A stretch of 64,000 nucleotides of DNA from Chitinophaga sp. (GCF_017745275.1 NZ_JAGHZS010000004.1:62001-126000), one strand, 5' to 3'; numbered from the stretch's first letter, positions 26,880 through 37,261 are shown. The notes: generated from the sequence alone by a model not told the origin. Numbers and translations: made by a program.

Positions 26880-29800
26880 ATGAAGCTAATCCGCTCGGCA
26901 TTACGGCATCCGGTCTCCATCCTCGTGGCTGTTTTGTCTATTGTTTTTTTCTCTTACCTCTCCATCCGCCAGGCGAAGGTGGATATATTCCCGCGACTGG
27001 GCCTCCCGGTAGTGTATGTGGCACAGCCTTACGGAGGGCTATCACCAGAGCAGATGGAAGGTTTTGTCACCTCCTACTACGAATATCATTTCCTTTATAT
27101 CACAGGTGTAAAATCTGTAGACTCCCGGAACATACAAGGTGCTGCCCTGATTAAAATTGAATTTAACGAAGGCACCGACATGAGCCAGGCCATGGCCGAA
27201 GTAGTAGGATATGTGAACCGTGCGAGGGCGTTTATGCCACCAGGTACTGTACCTCCTTTTATTACCCGCTTTGATGCCGGCAGTGTTCCGGTAGGCCAAC
27301 TGGTATTTAGTTCCGACAGCCGCTCCCTGAGTGAAATATCTGACCTGGCCTTGTTTCGCGTTCGTCCAATGTTCGCCACGCTGCCGGGTGTATCTGCACC
27401 ACCACCTTTTGGCGGGAACCAGAAAACAGTGCTCATCACCATAGATCCGGATAAACTAAGAAGCTATAACCTGGCTCCTGACCAGGTAGTACAAGCCATT
27501 GCGAAATCAAATACGATATCACCGGCTGGCAACCTGCGTATTGGTGATTCTACCTATATCACGCCACAAAACAGTGTGATTGAATCCCTGCAGGACTTAC
27601 AGAACACACCGCTGCAGTTAGGCGCAGGACCAACAGTATATGTAAGAGACATTGCCAATGTTAGTCTTGGTGCAGATGTAACCACCAGCTACGCATTGGT
27701 GAATGGCAAACGCTCTGTATACATCCCTGTTACCAAAAGAGCCGATGCATCCACCTGGGACGTAGTACAGCGGGTGAAAGCAGCGCTGCCGGATATGCAG
27801 GCCGCCATACCTGCCGATATTAAAGTAACTTATGCCTTCGATCAATCCGGCTACGTGATCAATTCATTGAAAAGCCTGTTGTTTGAAGGAGGACTGGGAG
27901 CTATTCTTACGGGATTAATGGTACTGCTCTTCCTTGGCGATAAACGGGGTGCGCTCATCGTAATCATGACCATTCCATTGGCGCTGCTTACCTCCGCCAT
28001 CTTACTATACCTGACCGGGCAAACTATCAATATCATGACTTTGGGAGGGCTGGCATTATCTGTTGGTATTTTGGTAGATGAAGCTACGGTGACTATAGAA
28101 AATATCCACCGGCATATGGAAGCCGGTAAAACCAAAGCCCGTGCTATTGCTGATGCTAGCATGGAAATAGCAGGACCCAAATTATTGATCCTGTTGAGCA
28201 TCCTGGCGGTGTTTGTTCCTGCCATGTTTATGAGTGGCGTTCCCCGCGCGATGTTTATGCCGTTGTCGCTGGCAGTTGGATTTGCGATGATTGCCTCTTT
28301 TCTTTTATCACAAACATTTGTACCGGTAGTAGCAAATTGGTTATTTAAAACGTCACTTTCCGGGCAGGAAAGAACAGCGCATGGATTTTTCGATCGGTTA
28401 AAACGTCGCTACGTTTCCGCCGGTGACCGCCGGAAATCCAGCTTCCGCCTGGATACGGTGTTGTTCCTGCTTATATCCACAGGATTAGCGATACTGCTTT
28501 TCGTCTTTACAGGCACCGAATTGTTTCCCCGGACAGATAGCGGCCAAACGCAGGTACGCCTGCGTTTGCCGGTAGGTACCCGGTTTGAGAGAACAGAAGA
28601 TGCCACCCGGAAATTGTTATCGCTCACGGACAGCATTGCCGGAAAACAAAACGTAGCCATCACTTCTGCTTTTATCGGGACACAGCCTTCCAGCTATCCC
28701 GTTAACTACATTCACCTATGGACAAGCGGGCCACAGGAAGCCGTGCTGAAAATAAAGCTCAAACGCGGCGCCATGCCTATTGCCACATTCCGGGAGAAGA
28801 TGAGAACTGCAGCGATGGCTGCTATTCCCGGCGCAAAATTATCATTTGAACCAGGCGATATCGTGGAGCAGGTATTGAATCTCGGTAGTACCAATCCAAT
28901 AGAAATTGCCGTAGTCAATAAAAATTTGGGAGAAGGCAAAAAAACTGCAGAGCAACTGGTTAAAAAGCTGTCTGCTATTGCTTCCCTGCGGGATCTACAG
29001 ATAGCCACGCCTACGGATTACCCAGCCATCCGTTTAGAAGTAGATCGTGTAAAAGCAGGACAGTTAGGGCTAACCAGCGAACAAATTGCCAGATCAACGG
29101 TGGCCGCTACCTCCTCCAGTCGTTTCACTACGCCTAACTACTGGCTGGACAAAGCCACCGGTACCGCTTACCAGGTGCAGGTACAATATCCTGAATTCAC
29201 CATGAACAGTACAAGCCGGCTGGAAGCAATCCCTGTTTCCGGTGGAAATGGCAGTACCCACTACCTGAGTGAAGTGGCCAGCTGGAAGCGGGTAACGATG
29301 CCCGGAGAATACGACCGGTTGAACCAGCAACGGTATATCACCATCACTGCCAATGTTCATCAGCAGGATCTCGGTACTGTATTTAAACAGGTGAAGCAAG
29401 TCATAGCAGATATGGGACAACTGCCCAACGGAGCTAAAATTCTTTTGCGCGGCCAGCCTTCGTTGTTGCAGGAAACCCTTACCAGCTTACAGTTTGGCTT
29501 GTTGATTGCCATCGTAGTGATCTTCCTGGTGATGGCCGTATACTTTCAATCATTCCGTGTAGCCTTCACCGTGCTATCTATCATTCCTGCGGTGGTAGCC
29601 GGTTCGTTGTTGTTTTTATACCTGACGCGTAACTCGTTGAATATACAATCTTATATGGGCGCCATCATGGCGGTGGGCGTAGCCATTGCCAACGCGGTAT
29701 TGTTCATCACCAACGCAGAACACTACCGGAAAAACAACGTAGCATATCCGCAGTTAGAGGCTGCAACAAACAGGCTGCGTCCTATCCTGATGACCAGCGC

Positions 29801-30026
29801 CGCAATGATTGCAGGCATGATTCCCATGGCATTGGGGCTGTCGGAAGGTGGTGATCAAACTGCGCCATTAGGCATTGCCGTAATCGGAGGCCTCCTCTTC
29901 TCTTCCATTAGTGTACTGTTCTTTCTTCCACATGTGTATCAGTGGGTGGCTGGAAGAAAAGCATATCAATACGTATCACTGGATCCAGATGATGAAAAAA
30001 GTATTTACCATGACAAACAATCCTAA
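26880..30026 (+). CDS. RND efflux permease (hydrophobe/multidrug-type)
   Basis: Inner-membrane RND pump of 1048 residues, full length. The N-terminus MKLIRSALRHPVSILVAVLS is the first membrane helix. Motifs LGGLALSVGILVDEATVTIENI and IMAVGVAIANAVLFITNAEH are the paired membrane motifs of the family. In CusA/CzcA-type pumps the cytoplasmic loop differs, so this protein belongs with AcrB-like or the poorly characterised Bacteroidota RND branch rather than with metal pumps. Its place after chrBA does not by itself show a role in chromate export. Confidence 0.92.
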   Translation: MKLIRSALRHPVSILVAVLSIVFFSYLSIRQAKVDIFPRLGLPVVYVAQPYGGLSPEQMEGFVTSYYEYHFLYITGVKSVDSRNIQGAALIKIEFNEGTDMSQAMAEVVGYVNRARAFMPPGTVPPFITRFDAGSVPVGQLVFSSDSRSLSEISDLALFRVRPMFATLPGVSAPPPFGGNQKTVLITIDPDKLRSYNLAPDQVVQAIAKSNTISPAGNLRIGDSTYITPQNSVIESLQDLQNTPLQLGAGPTVYVRDIANVSLGADVTTSYALVNGKRSVYIPVTKRADASTWDVVQRVKAALPDMQAAIPADIKVTYAFDQSGYVINSLKSLLFEGGLGAILTGLMVLLFLGDKRGALIVIMTIPLALLTSAILLYLTGQTINIMTLGGLALSVGILVDEATVTIENIHRHMEAGKTKARAIADASMEIAGPKLLILLSILAVFVPAMFMSGVPRAMFMPLSLAVGFAMIASFLLSQTFVPVVANWLFKTSLSGQERTAHGFFDRLKRRYVSAGDRRKSSFRLDTVLFLLISTGLAILLFVFTGTELFPRTDSGQTQVRLRLPVGTRFERTEDATRKLLSLTDSIAGKQNVAITSAFIGTQPSSYPVNYIHLWTSGPQEAVLKIKLKRGAMPIATFREKMRTAAMAAIPGAKLSFEPGDIVEQVLNLGSTNPIEIAVVNKNLGEGKKTAEQLVKKLSAIASLRDLQIATPTDYPAIRLEVDRVKAGQLGLTSEQIARSTVAATSSSRFTTPNYWLDKATGTAYQVQVQYPEFTMNSTSRLEAIPVSGGNGSTHYLSEVASWKRVTMPGEYDRLNQQRYITITANVHQQDLGTVFKQVKQVIADMGQLPNGAKILLRGQPSLLQETLTSLQFGLLIAIVVIFLVMAVYFQSFRVAFTVLSIIPAVVAGSLLFLYLTRNSLNIQSYMGAIMAVGVAIANAVLFITNAEHYRKNNVAYPQLEAATNRLRPILMTSAAMIAGMIPMALGLSEGGDQTAPLGIAVIGGLLFSSISVLFFLPHVYQWVAGRKAYQYVSLDPDDEKSIYHDKQS

Positions 30027-31119
30027 AATGTATATGCGGATCATCGCTTCTATTTCTTTACTGCTGCTTATTTCGGCCTGTGGCAATCATACTCCGGCGC
30101 TGGATGCGGCTGCCAATACACCTGCTGCTGACACCGTGCCGGTATTCATCCTGAAACAGGACACGCTGAAAAAAACAGCGGAATTTACCGCGGAACTGGT
30201 CCCCTATGAAAATGCCGTGCTGTTTGCCAAAGTACAGGGCTTTGTGAAAGAAATGAAGGTAGACATGGGCGACCGTGTAAAGAAAGGCCAGGTGCTGGCA
30301 GTGATTGAAGCGCCGGAAGTTAATAGCCGGTTGGCCGAATCAGAAGCCGCCCTGCAGGCAGCTAAATCGAAATGGACTTCCAGCAAAGATAATTTTGAAA
30401 GATTGTATCGTGCATCACAAGCCAATACCCCTGGCATTGTGGCGCCGGTAGACCTGGAACGCAGCCGTAACCAAATGCTGGCCGATAGCGCCACCTTTGC
30501 AGCTGCAGGGCGACAGGCGCAATCCTATAAAGCAGTGTCTGGGTATCTTTATATCATCGCGCCATTCGACGGCGTTATTACCGCCCGTAGCGCAGATCCC
30601 GGGGCACTGGTTGGTACCAATGCAACACTGCTGACAGTACAAAATAACAACGTACTCCGTTTACGTGTAGCCGTTCCCGAAATATATGTAGCTACTGCCG
30701 GAAGCCTGAAAAATATTGACTTCAGGGTAGATGCTTATCCCACTGAGCGCTTTAAAGCGGTGCTAACCCGCAAATCCGAAACCATAGATCCGGCTACCCG
30801 CACCGAACTCTGGGAATTCAGGGTTGACAACAACGACCACCGGTTAAAAGCAGGTGCTTTCTGTTACGTAAAAATCCCGCTGGAAAGGAATACGCCTTCT
30901 TTCGTGGTGCCGTTCTCCTCGGTGGCTACCACACAGGAAAAGAAATTTGTTATTCGTGTAAAGGATGGAAAAGCAGAATGGGTAGATGTCCGCCAGGGAA
31001 TGACGGTTGATGCCGGCGTAGAAATATTCGGCAATGTTACTCCCGGGGATACGCTATTGAAAAAAGCAACTGACGAGCGGAAGCCAGGCAGCACCGGGTT
31101 GTGGGTCATTAAAAAATAA
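30010..31119 (+). CDS. RND efflux periplasmic adaptor lipoprotein
   Basis: Membrane-fusion protein of about 369 residues. The lipobox LLISAC follows a short hydrophobic segment. Several in-frame ATG (30010, 30028, 30034) could be the start; 30010 is chosen for its better spacing to an A/G-rich stretch, and all give the same mature lipoprotein. Domains: lipoyl half (AKVQGFVKEMKVDMGDRVKKG), a coiled-coil hairpin (about 90-150), lipoyl half two (YIIAPFDGVITARSADPGA) and barrel. It overlaps the permease by 17 bp and is closed by a strong hairpin. Confidence 0.88.
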   Translation: MTNNPKMYMRIIASISLLLLISACGNHTPALDAAANTPAADTVPVFILKQDTLKKTAEFTAELVPYENAVLFAKVQGFVKEMKVDMGDRVKKGQVLAVIEAPEVNSRLAESEAALQAAKSKWTSSKDNFERLYRASQANTPGIVAPVDLERSRNQMLADSATFAAAGRQAQSYKAVSGYLYIIAPFDGVITARSADPGALVGTNATLLTVQNNNVLRLRVAVPEIYVATAGSLKNIDFRVDAYPTERFKAVLTRKSETIDPATRTELWEFRVDNNDHRLKAGAFCYVKIPLERNTPSFVVPFSSVATTQEKKFVIRVKDGKAEWVDVRQGMTVDAGVEIFGNVTPGDTLLKKATDERKPGSTGLWVIKK

Positions 31120-31135
31120 GTTCAAAATACCCTGG

Positions 31136-31173
31136 TACCGGGGCAGGGTAAAAACGTTTACCCTGCCCCGGTA
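31136..31173. terminator. Bidirectional terminator between two convergent efflux operons
   Basis: Perfect 17-bp arms (31136-31152, 31157-31173) around a 4-nt loop AACG, placed midway in the 63-bp gap between convergent adaptor genes. It likely serves both strands. Confidence 0.85.
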
Positions 31174-31182
31174 TCAACTTAA

Positions 31183-32316
31183 TTATTCTTCCGTATTCTT
31201 CACCTTCATCAACAGCGAGTAGGCGCCCTTCGTTACAAATTCTTTTTTCAACAGGTTATCAGCTCCATCTACCATAATTTCTACAAATCCGTTTTCATGA
31301 TTGCCTGTTTTCACGGGAAGCATTTCAAAAATGCGGGCATCCCGCTTACAGAAAACAAACTCCTTATTCTCAAAACGCACTACTGCATCTTCCGGTAACG
31401 ACCAGCTACTGTCGGCTACTGTTTCTACTTCTCCATTCATAAAAGTACCTGGTATCAGGGATTTATCATACCGCTCAAAGTGGCAATGCACCTGCACACT
31501 CCGCTCAGATGACAAGTCTTTTCCTATCAGGATAATCTTACAGGTATATTTCTTTTCGGGGTCTGTATTGGTATAAGCGATTACAGTTTGCCCGATGGCG
31601 AGCCGGTTTACATCTTTCTCAAACACGGTCAAAGCCAGGTGAATATCCTCCGGGTTTACGATCTCAAACAACACATCAGCAGGATTCACAAATTTTCCGA
31701 TGTTCACGTTTACCTTGGACACAAAGCCGTTGATGGGAGCATAGATATTTACACTTTTGGAAATATGGTCTTCGTTCAAACGGGCAGCATTGATGCCAAT
31801 CAGCTGTAGCTTCTCTGCCAGCGATTTGTTGAGGATACGCTGACTTTTAAACTCTGCAGCTGTTTGCTCAAATAACTTATCACTGGTAGCTTTCGTTTTG
31901 TTCAGTTCACGTTGGCGGGTAAACTCTTTCTCCAGGTATTCCAGCCTGGCGGCAGATGTAAGATAGTCCTGTTGCAGTTGTATAAATTGCTGATCTTCCA
32001 TCACACCAATTACGCTGCCTTTATTGACATACATACCAGGCAACAAACTGGTCGACTTCAGAAAACCACCCAGCGGAAAGCTAATGCTCACCATATTCTG
32101 GGGAGGAACATCAATCTGTCCGTTTACCTTTATAACAGTAGAAATGCGTCGTTTCTCCAGGCCTGCAGTAGCTATGCCCGCATTCTTCACCTGGTCTGCC
32201 GATAGTTCTATGAGCCCCTCCTTCCCTGTTGCGGCAGCTTTTTCTTCCGGCTGCGGTCCGCTGTGACAAGCCATCAATGTACTCAAAGTAATTATTGCAA
32301 TAAGGTACCGTTTCAT
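31183..32316 (-). CDS. Heavy-metal RND periplasmic adaptor (CusB/CzcB-like) lipoprotein
   Basis: Adaptor of 377 residues, lipobox LMAC (Cys17), then domains in the order usual for CzcB/CusB: VNGQIDVPPQNMVSISFPLGGFLKSTS (lipoyl), a helical hairpin of about 60 residues, VNIYAPINGFVSKVNVNIGKFV (second lipoyl half) and barrel. It follows the CusA-TolC fusion by 13 bp on the minus strand and works with it as the periplasmic bridge. No heavy-metal-binding domain is seen here, unlike the adaptor at 3594-4802. Confidence 0.9.
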   Translation of the reverse strand: MKRYLIAIITLSTLMACHSGPQPEEKAAATGKEGLIELSADQVKNAGIATAGLEKRRISTVIKVNGQIDVPPQNMVSISFPLGGFLKSTSLLPGMYVNKGSVIGVMEDQQFIQLQQDYLTSAARLEYLEKEFTRQRELNKTKATSDKLFEQTAAEFKSQRILNKSLAEKLQLIGINAARLNEDHISKSVNIYAPINGFVSKVNVNIGKFVNPADVLFEIVNPEDIHLALTVFEKDVNRLAIGQTVIAYTNTDPEKKYTCKIILIGKDLSSERSVQVHCHFERYDKSLIPGTFMNGEVETVADSSWSLPEDAVVRFENKEFVFCKRDARIFEMLPVKTGNHENGFVEIMVDGADNLLKKEFVTKGAYSLLMKVKNTEE

Positions 32317-32329
32317 TTATTCAAAGAGT

Positions 32330-35300
32330 TTATCTGTTTAGTAAAGCATTTATATCGATGATGGACAGGTTGAGCTGATTCACTGCATCCAGGTATTCAT
32401 TCTTCAGGCTGAATGCCTGGTTGTTCAATACTACCCAGTCGAGATAACTGATATCACCTCCAATGAACTGCTGCTGGGCAGTTGCTATGATTGTTTCCGC
32501 ATTCGGCAAACCGGTCTGTTCATAATAGTTTACCGCCTGTAGTCCTTTTTCAAACTGTTTGCCCGCCTCTTCATATTGTAGTTGTACACTTTGAAGCCCT
32601 GTTTGAAAATTATTTTCGGCTATTTCCTGGTTTACCTTTTGCGCATTGATTTTCGCTTTTTGTGCGCCAAAGAAAAGAGGAATGCCAACGCCTACCTGTG
32701 CCGACTGAAAGCGCGTACTGCCGGTGTATACACGGTCATCGGCTCCCATTCCGCGCATCGTCATATTATTGTAGGCAACCAGGAGATCCGGCAGCAAGCG
32801 GGATTTTTCCAGCTTATATTTCGACTGGCTGGTTTGCAGCTGCTGGGCCAGCAGTTGCACATACGGATGCTTTGAAAGTGCTGTGGTATCAACCTGCGAG
32901 GGCATAGCTATTTTAAGTGGATCATCTGCCGGTTCGATATCGGTGGTGGTATTTAACAGTACTTTTAACCTCGCCTGCAGAATGCCATAGTCCTGTTGCA
33001 GCTGTTTTAATTGCTGCGCTATTTGTCCGCGTTGTGTTTCTGCGGTAGTCTTTTCCAGCAGGTTGCTTTCACCTAGTTTAAAGCGCTGGGTGGCTTTGTC
33101 CAGGAATACGGCATATACGCTATCCGTGTAATTCAGCAGCCCTTTTTTGCTACGCAGGTACAACATCTGGTAGTACACCTGTGTAACTTGTCTTTTTAAT
33201 TCCGTCTGTTTCAATACCACATTCAGGGTGCCTTCTTTCCATTCCTCCTGCAACAGCATTTTCTGCCTGCTATAGATGGTAGGAAATTTAATCGATTGTG
33301 AAATACCAAATTTATTATCGTTGTAAGCACTGTTTATTTTTCCGTATTCACCGGTAACCATTGTCTGGTTCAGATCCCAGCCAGATTGTTTTAATTTCTG
33401 AAGATAATCAGCATTCAATTGCTGATTACGGATACCCAGGTTATGCGCCATGGCGCTGTCGATAGCCGTCTGCAATGCAATGGGCTGTTGTGCCTGCGCC
33501 TTTGGAGCCAGCAGTGTAAGGAATGGTAACAGCAATAATGCGGTCCCTTTCGCCAGTTTGGCCAGGTGCTTTTTTTCAAAGATAACATACAACGCAGGCA
33601 GCACAAACAGGGTCAGGAAAGTGGCCACTACCAGTCCCCCGATTACCACTGTCGCTAATGGACGTTGCACCTCTGCCCCTGCCCCATTACTCAATGCCAT
33701 CGGCAGGAAGCCGAGAGATGCCACGGAAGCTGTCATGAGCACAGGGCGCAGGCGTACACTTGCACCTTTAAGCACAATATCCCGTACATCTGTCAGCCCT
33801 TCTTTTTGTAGGCGGTTAAATTCAGCGATCAACACAATGCCATTCAGCACGGCCACCCCAAACAAAGCGATAAAACCAATTCCCGCAGAAATACTGAATG
33901 GGAGCCCGCGTAACGCCAGGGCAAAGATCCCACCAATGGCGGACAATGGGATGGCGGAATAAATCAACAGCCCTTGCCGGATGCTGCTAAAAGCAAAATA
34001 CAACATCAGGAAAATTAACAGCAATGCTACCGGAACAGCAATACCCAATCGTTTTTTAGCCGCTTCCAGGTTCTCAAAAGCACCGCCATAGGTGACATAA
34101 TACCCTGGCGGCAGTTTTATTTTCGCCGTTACCTTCTTTTGTAATTCGGCTACCACTGTCTGTACATCACGACCGCGAACATTAAAGCCAACAATAATGC
34201 GGCGTTGCGCATCTTCGCGCTGAATTTGGTTGGGCCCTTCCTCAATGGCTACTTTGGCTACGAGGTACAGCGGAATTTGTTCGCCGCGAGCGGTAGGGAT
34301 GAGCAGGTTTTGCACATCGGAAAGTTGTTTTCGTTGCTGCCCATTCAGGCGCACCACGAGGTCGAAGCGCTTTTCTCCTTCATACACCAATCCGCTGCTC
34401 TGGCCCGCGAAAGCAGTATTTACAATCCGGTTAATATCCGCGATGTTCAGCCCATACTGTGCAATGGCATCGCGGTTATATTGAATCACGATCTGCGGCA
34501 TACCTGTTACCGTTTCTACATAGAGATCAGCAGCTCCTTTCACTGATGTGACAATGGCGCCGAGCCGGTTTGCCAAAACAGCCAGGCTGTCCAGGTCTTC
34601 TCCATATATTTTACAAACAACATCCTGCCGGGCACCGGTCATTAGTTCATTGAAGCGCATCTGCACAGGGTACTGGAATCCGAAAGTTACACCCGGTACC
34701 GCTTCTAATTCCTTTGACATTTTCGCCGTAAGCTCATCAAATGTTTTTGCAGATGTCCATTCTTTTTTATCTTTTAAGATGACCATCATATCACTGGCAT
34801 CTATTGGCATAGGATCTGTTGGTATTTCACTGCTGCCTGTTTTGCCGACCACTTCTTCTACCTCCGGAAATTTGGCCAGCAGGATTTTCGCTCCCTGCGA
34901 AACGGCGGTGGTAGAGGTACTAAGATTACTACCTGTCAGCACACGCGTTTCCACCGCAAAATCACCTTCTTCCAGTCGTGGTATAAACTCTCCTCCCAAC
35001 TGGCTGAGCACTATCACTGCTGCCACCAGCAGCACCCCGGCAGTACCAATCATTACTTTGGGATAGCCCAGTGCGCGGTTCAGCATACGATGATAACGAT
35101 GCTGCAGCTTCTCCATCATGCGATCGGACCAGGATAGTTTAGAGGGTATCTTTTTGCTGAGTACCCATGCACTCATCATTGGCACATAAGTGAGGGAAAG
35201 CAGGAAAGCGCCGAACAATGCAAAGGCAACTGTTTGGGCCATTGGCTTAAACATTTTGCCCTCCACTCCTGCCAGCGCAAAAATGGGCAGGTATACAATC

Positions 35301-36667
35301 AGGATGATCAGTTCCCCGAAAACGGCTGCATTGCGCATCCTGCCAGAGGTTTCCAGTACCAGGTCGTCCATTTCCCGTTGTGTGACCCGTGATTGCTGAT
35401 GATGATGCAGGCGGAACATACACGCCTCTACGATGATGAGCGTACCGTCTACAATCAGCCCGAAGTCCAGCGCGCCCAGGCTCATCAGGTTACCACTTAC
35501 ACCAAAAATGTTCATCATGATGACCGCTACCAGCATCGCCAGCGGGATTACAGAGGCCACCAGCAGGCCCGCCCGGAAGTTGCCCAAAAACAGCACCAGC
35601 ACAAACACCACTATCAATGCGCCTTCCAGTAAGTTTTTTTCTACTGTGCCGATGGCATTATTCACCATTTTAGTTCTGTCGAGGAACGCATCTATTACCA
35701 CTCCTTCCGGCAGTGTTTTCTGGATCTGTGCTACCCTTGTTTTAATATTCTTAACTACCTCGTTGCTGTTAGCGCCTTTCAGCATCATCACTACTGCCCC
35801 AGATACTTCCCGTTCACCGTTATATGTCATTGCGCCGTAACGGGTGGCATGTCCGATCCTCACTTCTCCAATATCTTTTATCAATAAAGGCGTGCCATTA
35901 GCGGTGTTCTTTACAACTATCTTTTTAATATCTTCCTCAGTACCTACCAATCCCTCGCTGCGGATAAAAAGTACCGTAGGTCCTTTTTCAATGTAGGCGC
36001 CGCCGGTGTTCTGGTTATTGGTTTGCAATGCATTGAAAACATCACTGATGGTGATGCCGTAAGACTTCAGCTTCGCAGGCTCCACAGCTATTTCATATTG
36101 TTTCAGGAATCCCCCGAAGCTACTTACATCTGCCACTCCTTTTACACCCAATAGCTGCCGTCTCACTATCCAGTCCTGTATGGTACGCAGGTCCATCGCA
36201 GAGTACCGGTTTTCATAGCCTTTTTCAGGCCTGATGGCATATTGATAGATTTCTCCCAGCCCGGTAGTTACGGGCGCTAACTTAGGTGCTCCAAAGCCGG
36301 AAGGGATCTGACTTTGTACTTCCTGCAGCCGTTCCGTTACCTGTTGCCGGGCCCAGTAAACATCAACGTCATCATCAAAAACAATTGTTACCACCGACAA
36401 TCCGAAGCGGGAAAAGCTCCTGATCTTATGCAAGCCGGGGATGTTGCTATTGGCCTGTTCTATAGGAAAGGAAATCAACCGTTCTACGTCAGGTGCACCC
36501 AAAGAGGGAGTAATGGTAATTACCTGCACCTGGTTATCCGTAATATCGGGTACTGCATCAATGGGGAGCCTGGTTATCTCGAAGATACCATACCCAATAA
36601 GACCCAGCACCAATAGTCCCACCACGAGCTTATTGCGGATGGAAAACTCAATGATTTTATTCAACAT
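32330..36667 (-). CDS. CusA/CzcA heavy-metal RND permease fused to C-terminal TolC domain
   Basis: A 1445-residue fusion. Residues 1 to about 1040 are a full CusA/CzcA pump, opening MLNKIIEFSIRNKLVVGLLVLG, with the periplasmic porter and the HME-type motifs DFGLIVDGTLIIVEACMF and GFIALFGVAVLNGIVLIAEF. A second hydrophobic stretch at ~1041-1062 (GTALLLLPFLTLLAPKAQAQ) looks exactly like a signal peptide. It leads into a TolC-type domain (PIALQTAIDSAMAHNLGIRN to the end). Such fusions are widespread in Bacteroidota. How one chain places an outer-membrane domain is unclear; cleavage at AQA is plausible. The metal is not identifiable from sequence. Confidence 0.92.
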   Translation of the reverse strand: MLNKIIEFSIRNKLVVGLLVLGLIGYGIFEITRLPIDAVPDITDNQVQVITITPSLGAPDVERLISFPIEQANSNIPGLHKIRSFSRFGLSVVTIVFDDDVDVYWARQQVTERLQEVQSQIPSGFGAPKLAPVTTGLGEIYQYAIRPEKGYENRYSAMDLRTIQDWIVRRQLLGVKGVADVSSFGGFLKQYEIAVEPAKLKSYGITISDVFNALQTNNQNTGGAYIEKGPTVLFIRSEGLVGTEEDIKKIVVKNTANGTPLLIKDIGEVRIGHATRYGAMTYNGEREVSGAVVMMLKGANSNEVVKNIKTRVAQIQKTLPEGVVIDAFLDRTKMVNNAIGTVEKNLLEGALIVVFVLVLFLGNFRAGLLVASVIPLAMLVAVIMMNIFGVSGNLMSLGALDFGLIVDGTLIIVEACMFRLHHHQQSRVTQREMDDLVLETSGRMRNAAVFGELIILIVYLPIFALAGVEGKMFKPMAQTVAFALFGAFLLSLTYVPMMSAWVLSKKIPSKLSWSDRMMEKLQHRYHRMLNRALGYPKVMIGTAGVLLVAAVIVLSQLGGEFIPRLEEGDFAVETRVLTGSNLSTSTTAVSQGAKILLAKFPEVEEVVGKTGSSEIPTDPMPIDASDMMVILKDKKEWTSAKTFDELTAKMSKELEAVPGVTFGFQYPVQMRFNELMTGARQDVVCKIYGEDLDSLAVLANRLGAIVTSVKGAADLYVETVTGMPQIVIQYNRDAIAQYGLNIADINRIVNTAFAGQSSGLVYEGEKRFDLVVRLNGQQRKQLSDVQNLLIPTARGEQIPLYLVAKVAIEEGPNQIQREDAQRRIIVGFNVRGRDVQTVVAELQKKVTAKIKLPPGYYVTYGGAFENLEAAKKRLGIAVPVALLLIFLMLYFAFSSIRQGLLIYSAIPLSAIGGIFALALRGLPFSISAGIGFIALFGVAVLNGIVLIAEFNRLQKEGLTDVRDIVLKGASVRLRPVLMTASVASLGFLPMALSNGAGAEVQRPLATVVIGGLVVATFLTLFVLPALYVIFEKKHLAKLAKGTALLLLPFLTLLAPKAQAQQPIALQTAIDSAMAHNLGIRNQQLNADYLQKLKQSGWDLNQTMVTGEYGKINSAYNDNKFGISQSIKFPTIYSRQKMLLQEEWKEGTLNVVLKQTELKRQVTQVYYQMLYLRSKKGLLNYTDSVYAVFLDKATQRFKLGESNLLEKTTAETQRGQIAQQLKQLQQDYGILQARLKVLLNTTTDIEPADDPLKIAMPSQVDTTALSKHPYVQLLAQQLQTSQSKYKLEKSRLLPDLLVAYNNMTMRGMGADDRVYTGSTRFQSAQVGVGIPLFFGAQKAKINAQKVNQEIAENNFQTGLQSVQLQYEEAGKQFEKGLQAVNYYEQTGLPNAETIIATAQQQFIGGDISYLDWVVLNNQAFSLKNEYLDAVNQLNLSIIDINALLNR

Positions 36668-36689
36668 ATTGAATCATTAAAATACCGTC

Positions 36690-36709
36690 TGTAGCTGCAT
36701 GCAGCTACA
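36690..36709. promoter_or_regulatory. 20-bp perfect palindrome upstream of CusA-TolC gene
   Basis: A perfect palindrome centred on GCATGC lies 23 bp upstream of the fusion gene's start. A shorter one (7-bp arms, 36745-36759) is nearby. Either an operator or an intercistronic hairpin between the His-rich gene and the pump. Confidence 0.5.
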
Positions 36710-36799
36710 CAAGTATAAAATACTAAATCGGAAAATATGAATACCCGCTACAGTAGCGGTTCAGAGAAGTAATGACACACTGATATGCCGATGGCAGCA

Positions 36800-37156
36800 T
36801 CAGATAAGGGGGCTGGGGGGCGCTCGCAGCGCAGAAAAAGAATAATGTTGTTGTGGTGGCGGAAACTCCTGCTTCAGCTGGTAACTGGTTTTCTGGACCG
36901 GGTAGCTGATGATTTCCGGCAGGCTTACCTGGCTGGTCAACACCACGTGGTCTGCATGCAGCAGGGAATGATCTGCGTGATCGTCCATATAGGAATGATC
37001 AATGAGGTTCAGATCAAACAAACCATGATGATTACTTTTCTCCAGGCGGCTGGAATCATGCCTTAACAAATGGTCATGATCATGAACGATAAGGCTATGT
37101 CCTGTAATTACTATTACAGCCACCATTAACCATATTTTGCTGATCCATGAATGCAT
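36800..37156 (-). CDS. His-rich secreted protein, unknown function
   Basis: Predicted from the ATG at 37156 (MHSWISKIWLMVAVIVITGHS), giving 118 residues with a hydrophobic export signal. The mature part is rich in His and Asp: VHDHDHLLRHDSS, KSNHH, DHSYMDDHADHSLLHADH. It is the first gene of the operon that continues with the CusA-TolC fusion and adaptor. A periplasmic metal-binding role is likely by composition and place; no family is recognised. A longer frame starting at 37315 overlaps the promoter of arsR and is less likely. Confidence 0.65.
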   Translation of the reverse strand: MHSWISKIWLMVAVIVITGHSLIVHDHDHLLRHDSSRLEKSNHHGLFDLNLIDHSYMDDHADHSLLHADHVVLTSQVSLPEIISYPVQKTSYQLKQEFPPPQQHYSFSALRAPPSPLI

Positions 37157-37261
37157 GGCGTAAATATAGAAATTCTTTTTTGAAAAAGATGGCAGGAGCT
37201 TCATATATAAGGATAATGACAACAGGTGATGCAGGTTATTTCTCTCCAGGCGTAAAAAAAA

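Noticed and set aside
33450..33962. 170-residue antisense frame in the CusA-TolC fusion
   Set aside because: Low-complexity Ser/Thr/Pro composition typical of antisense frames opposite RND membrane helices.
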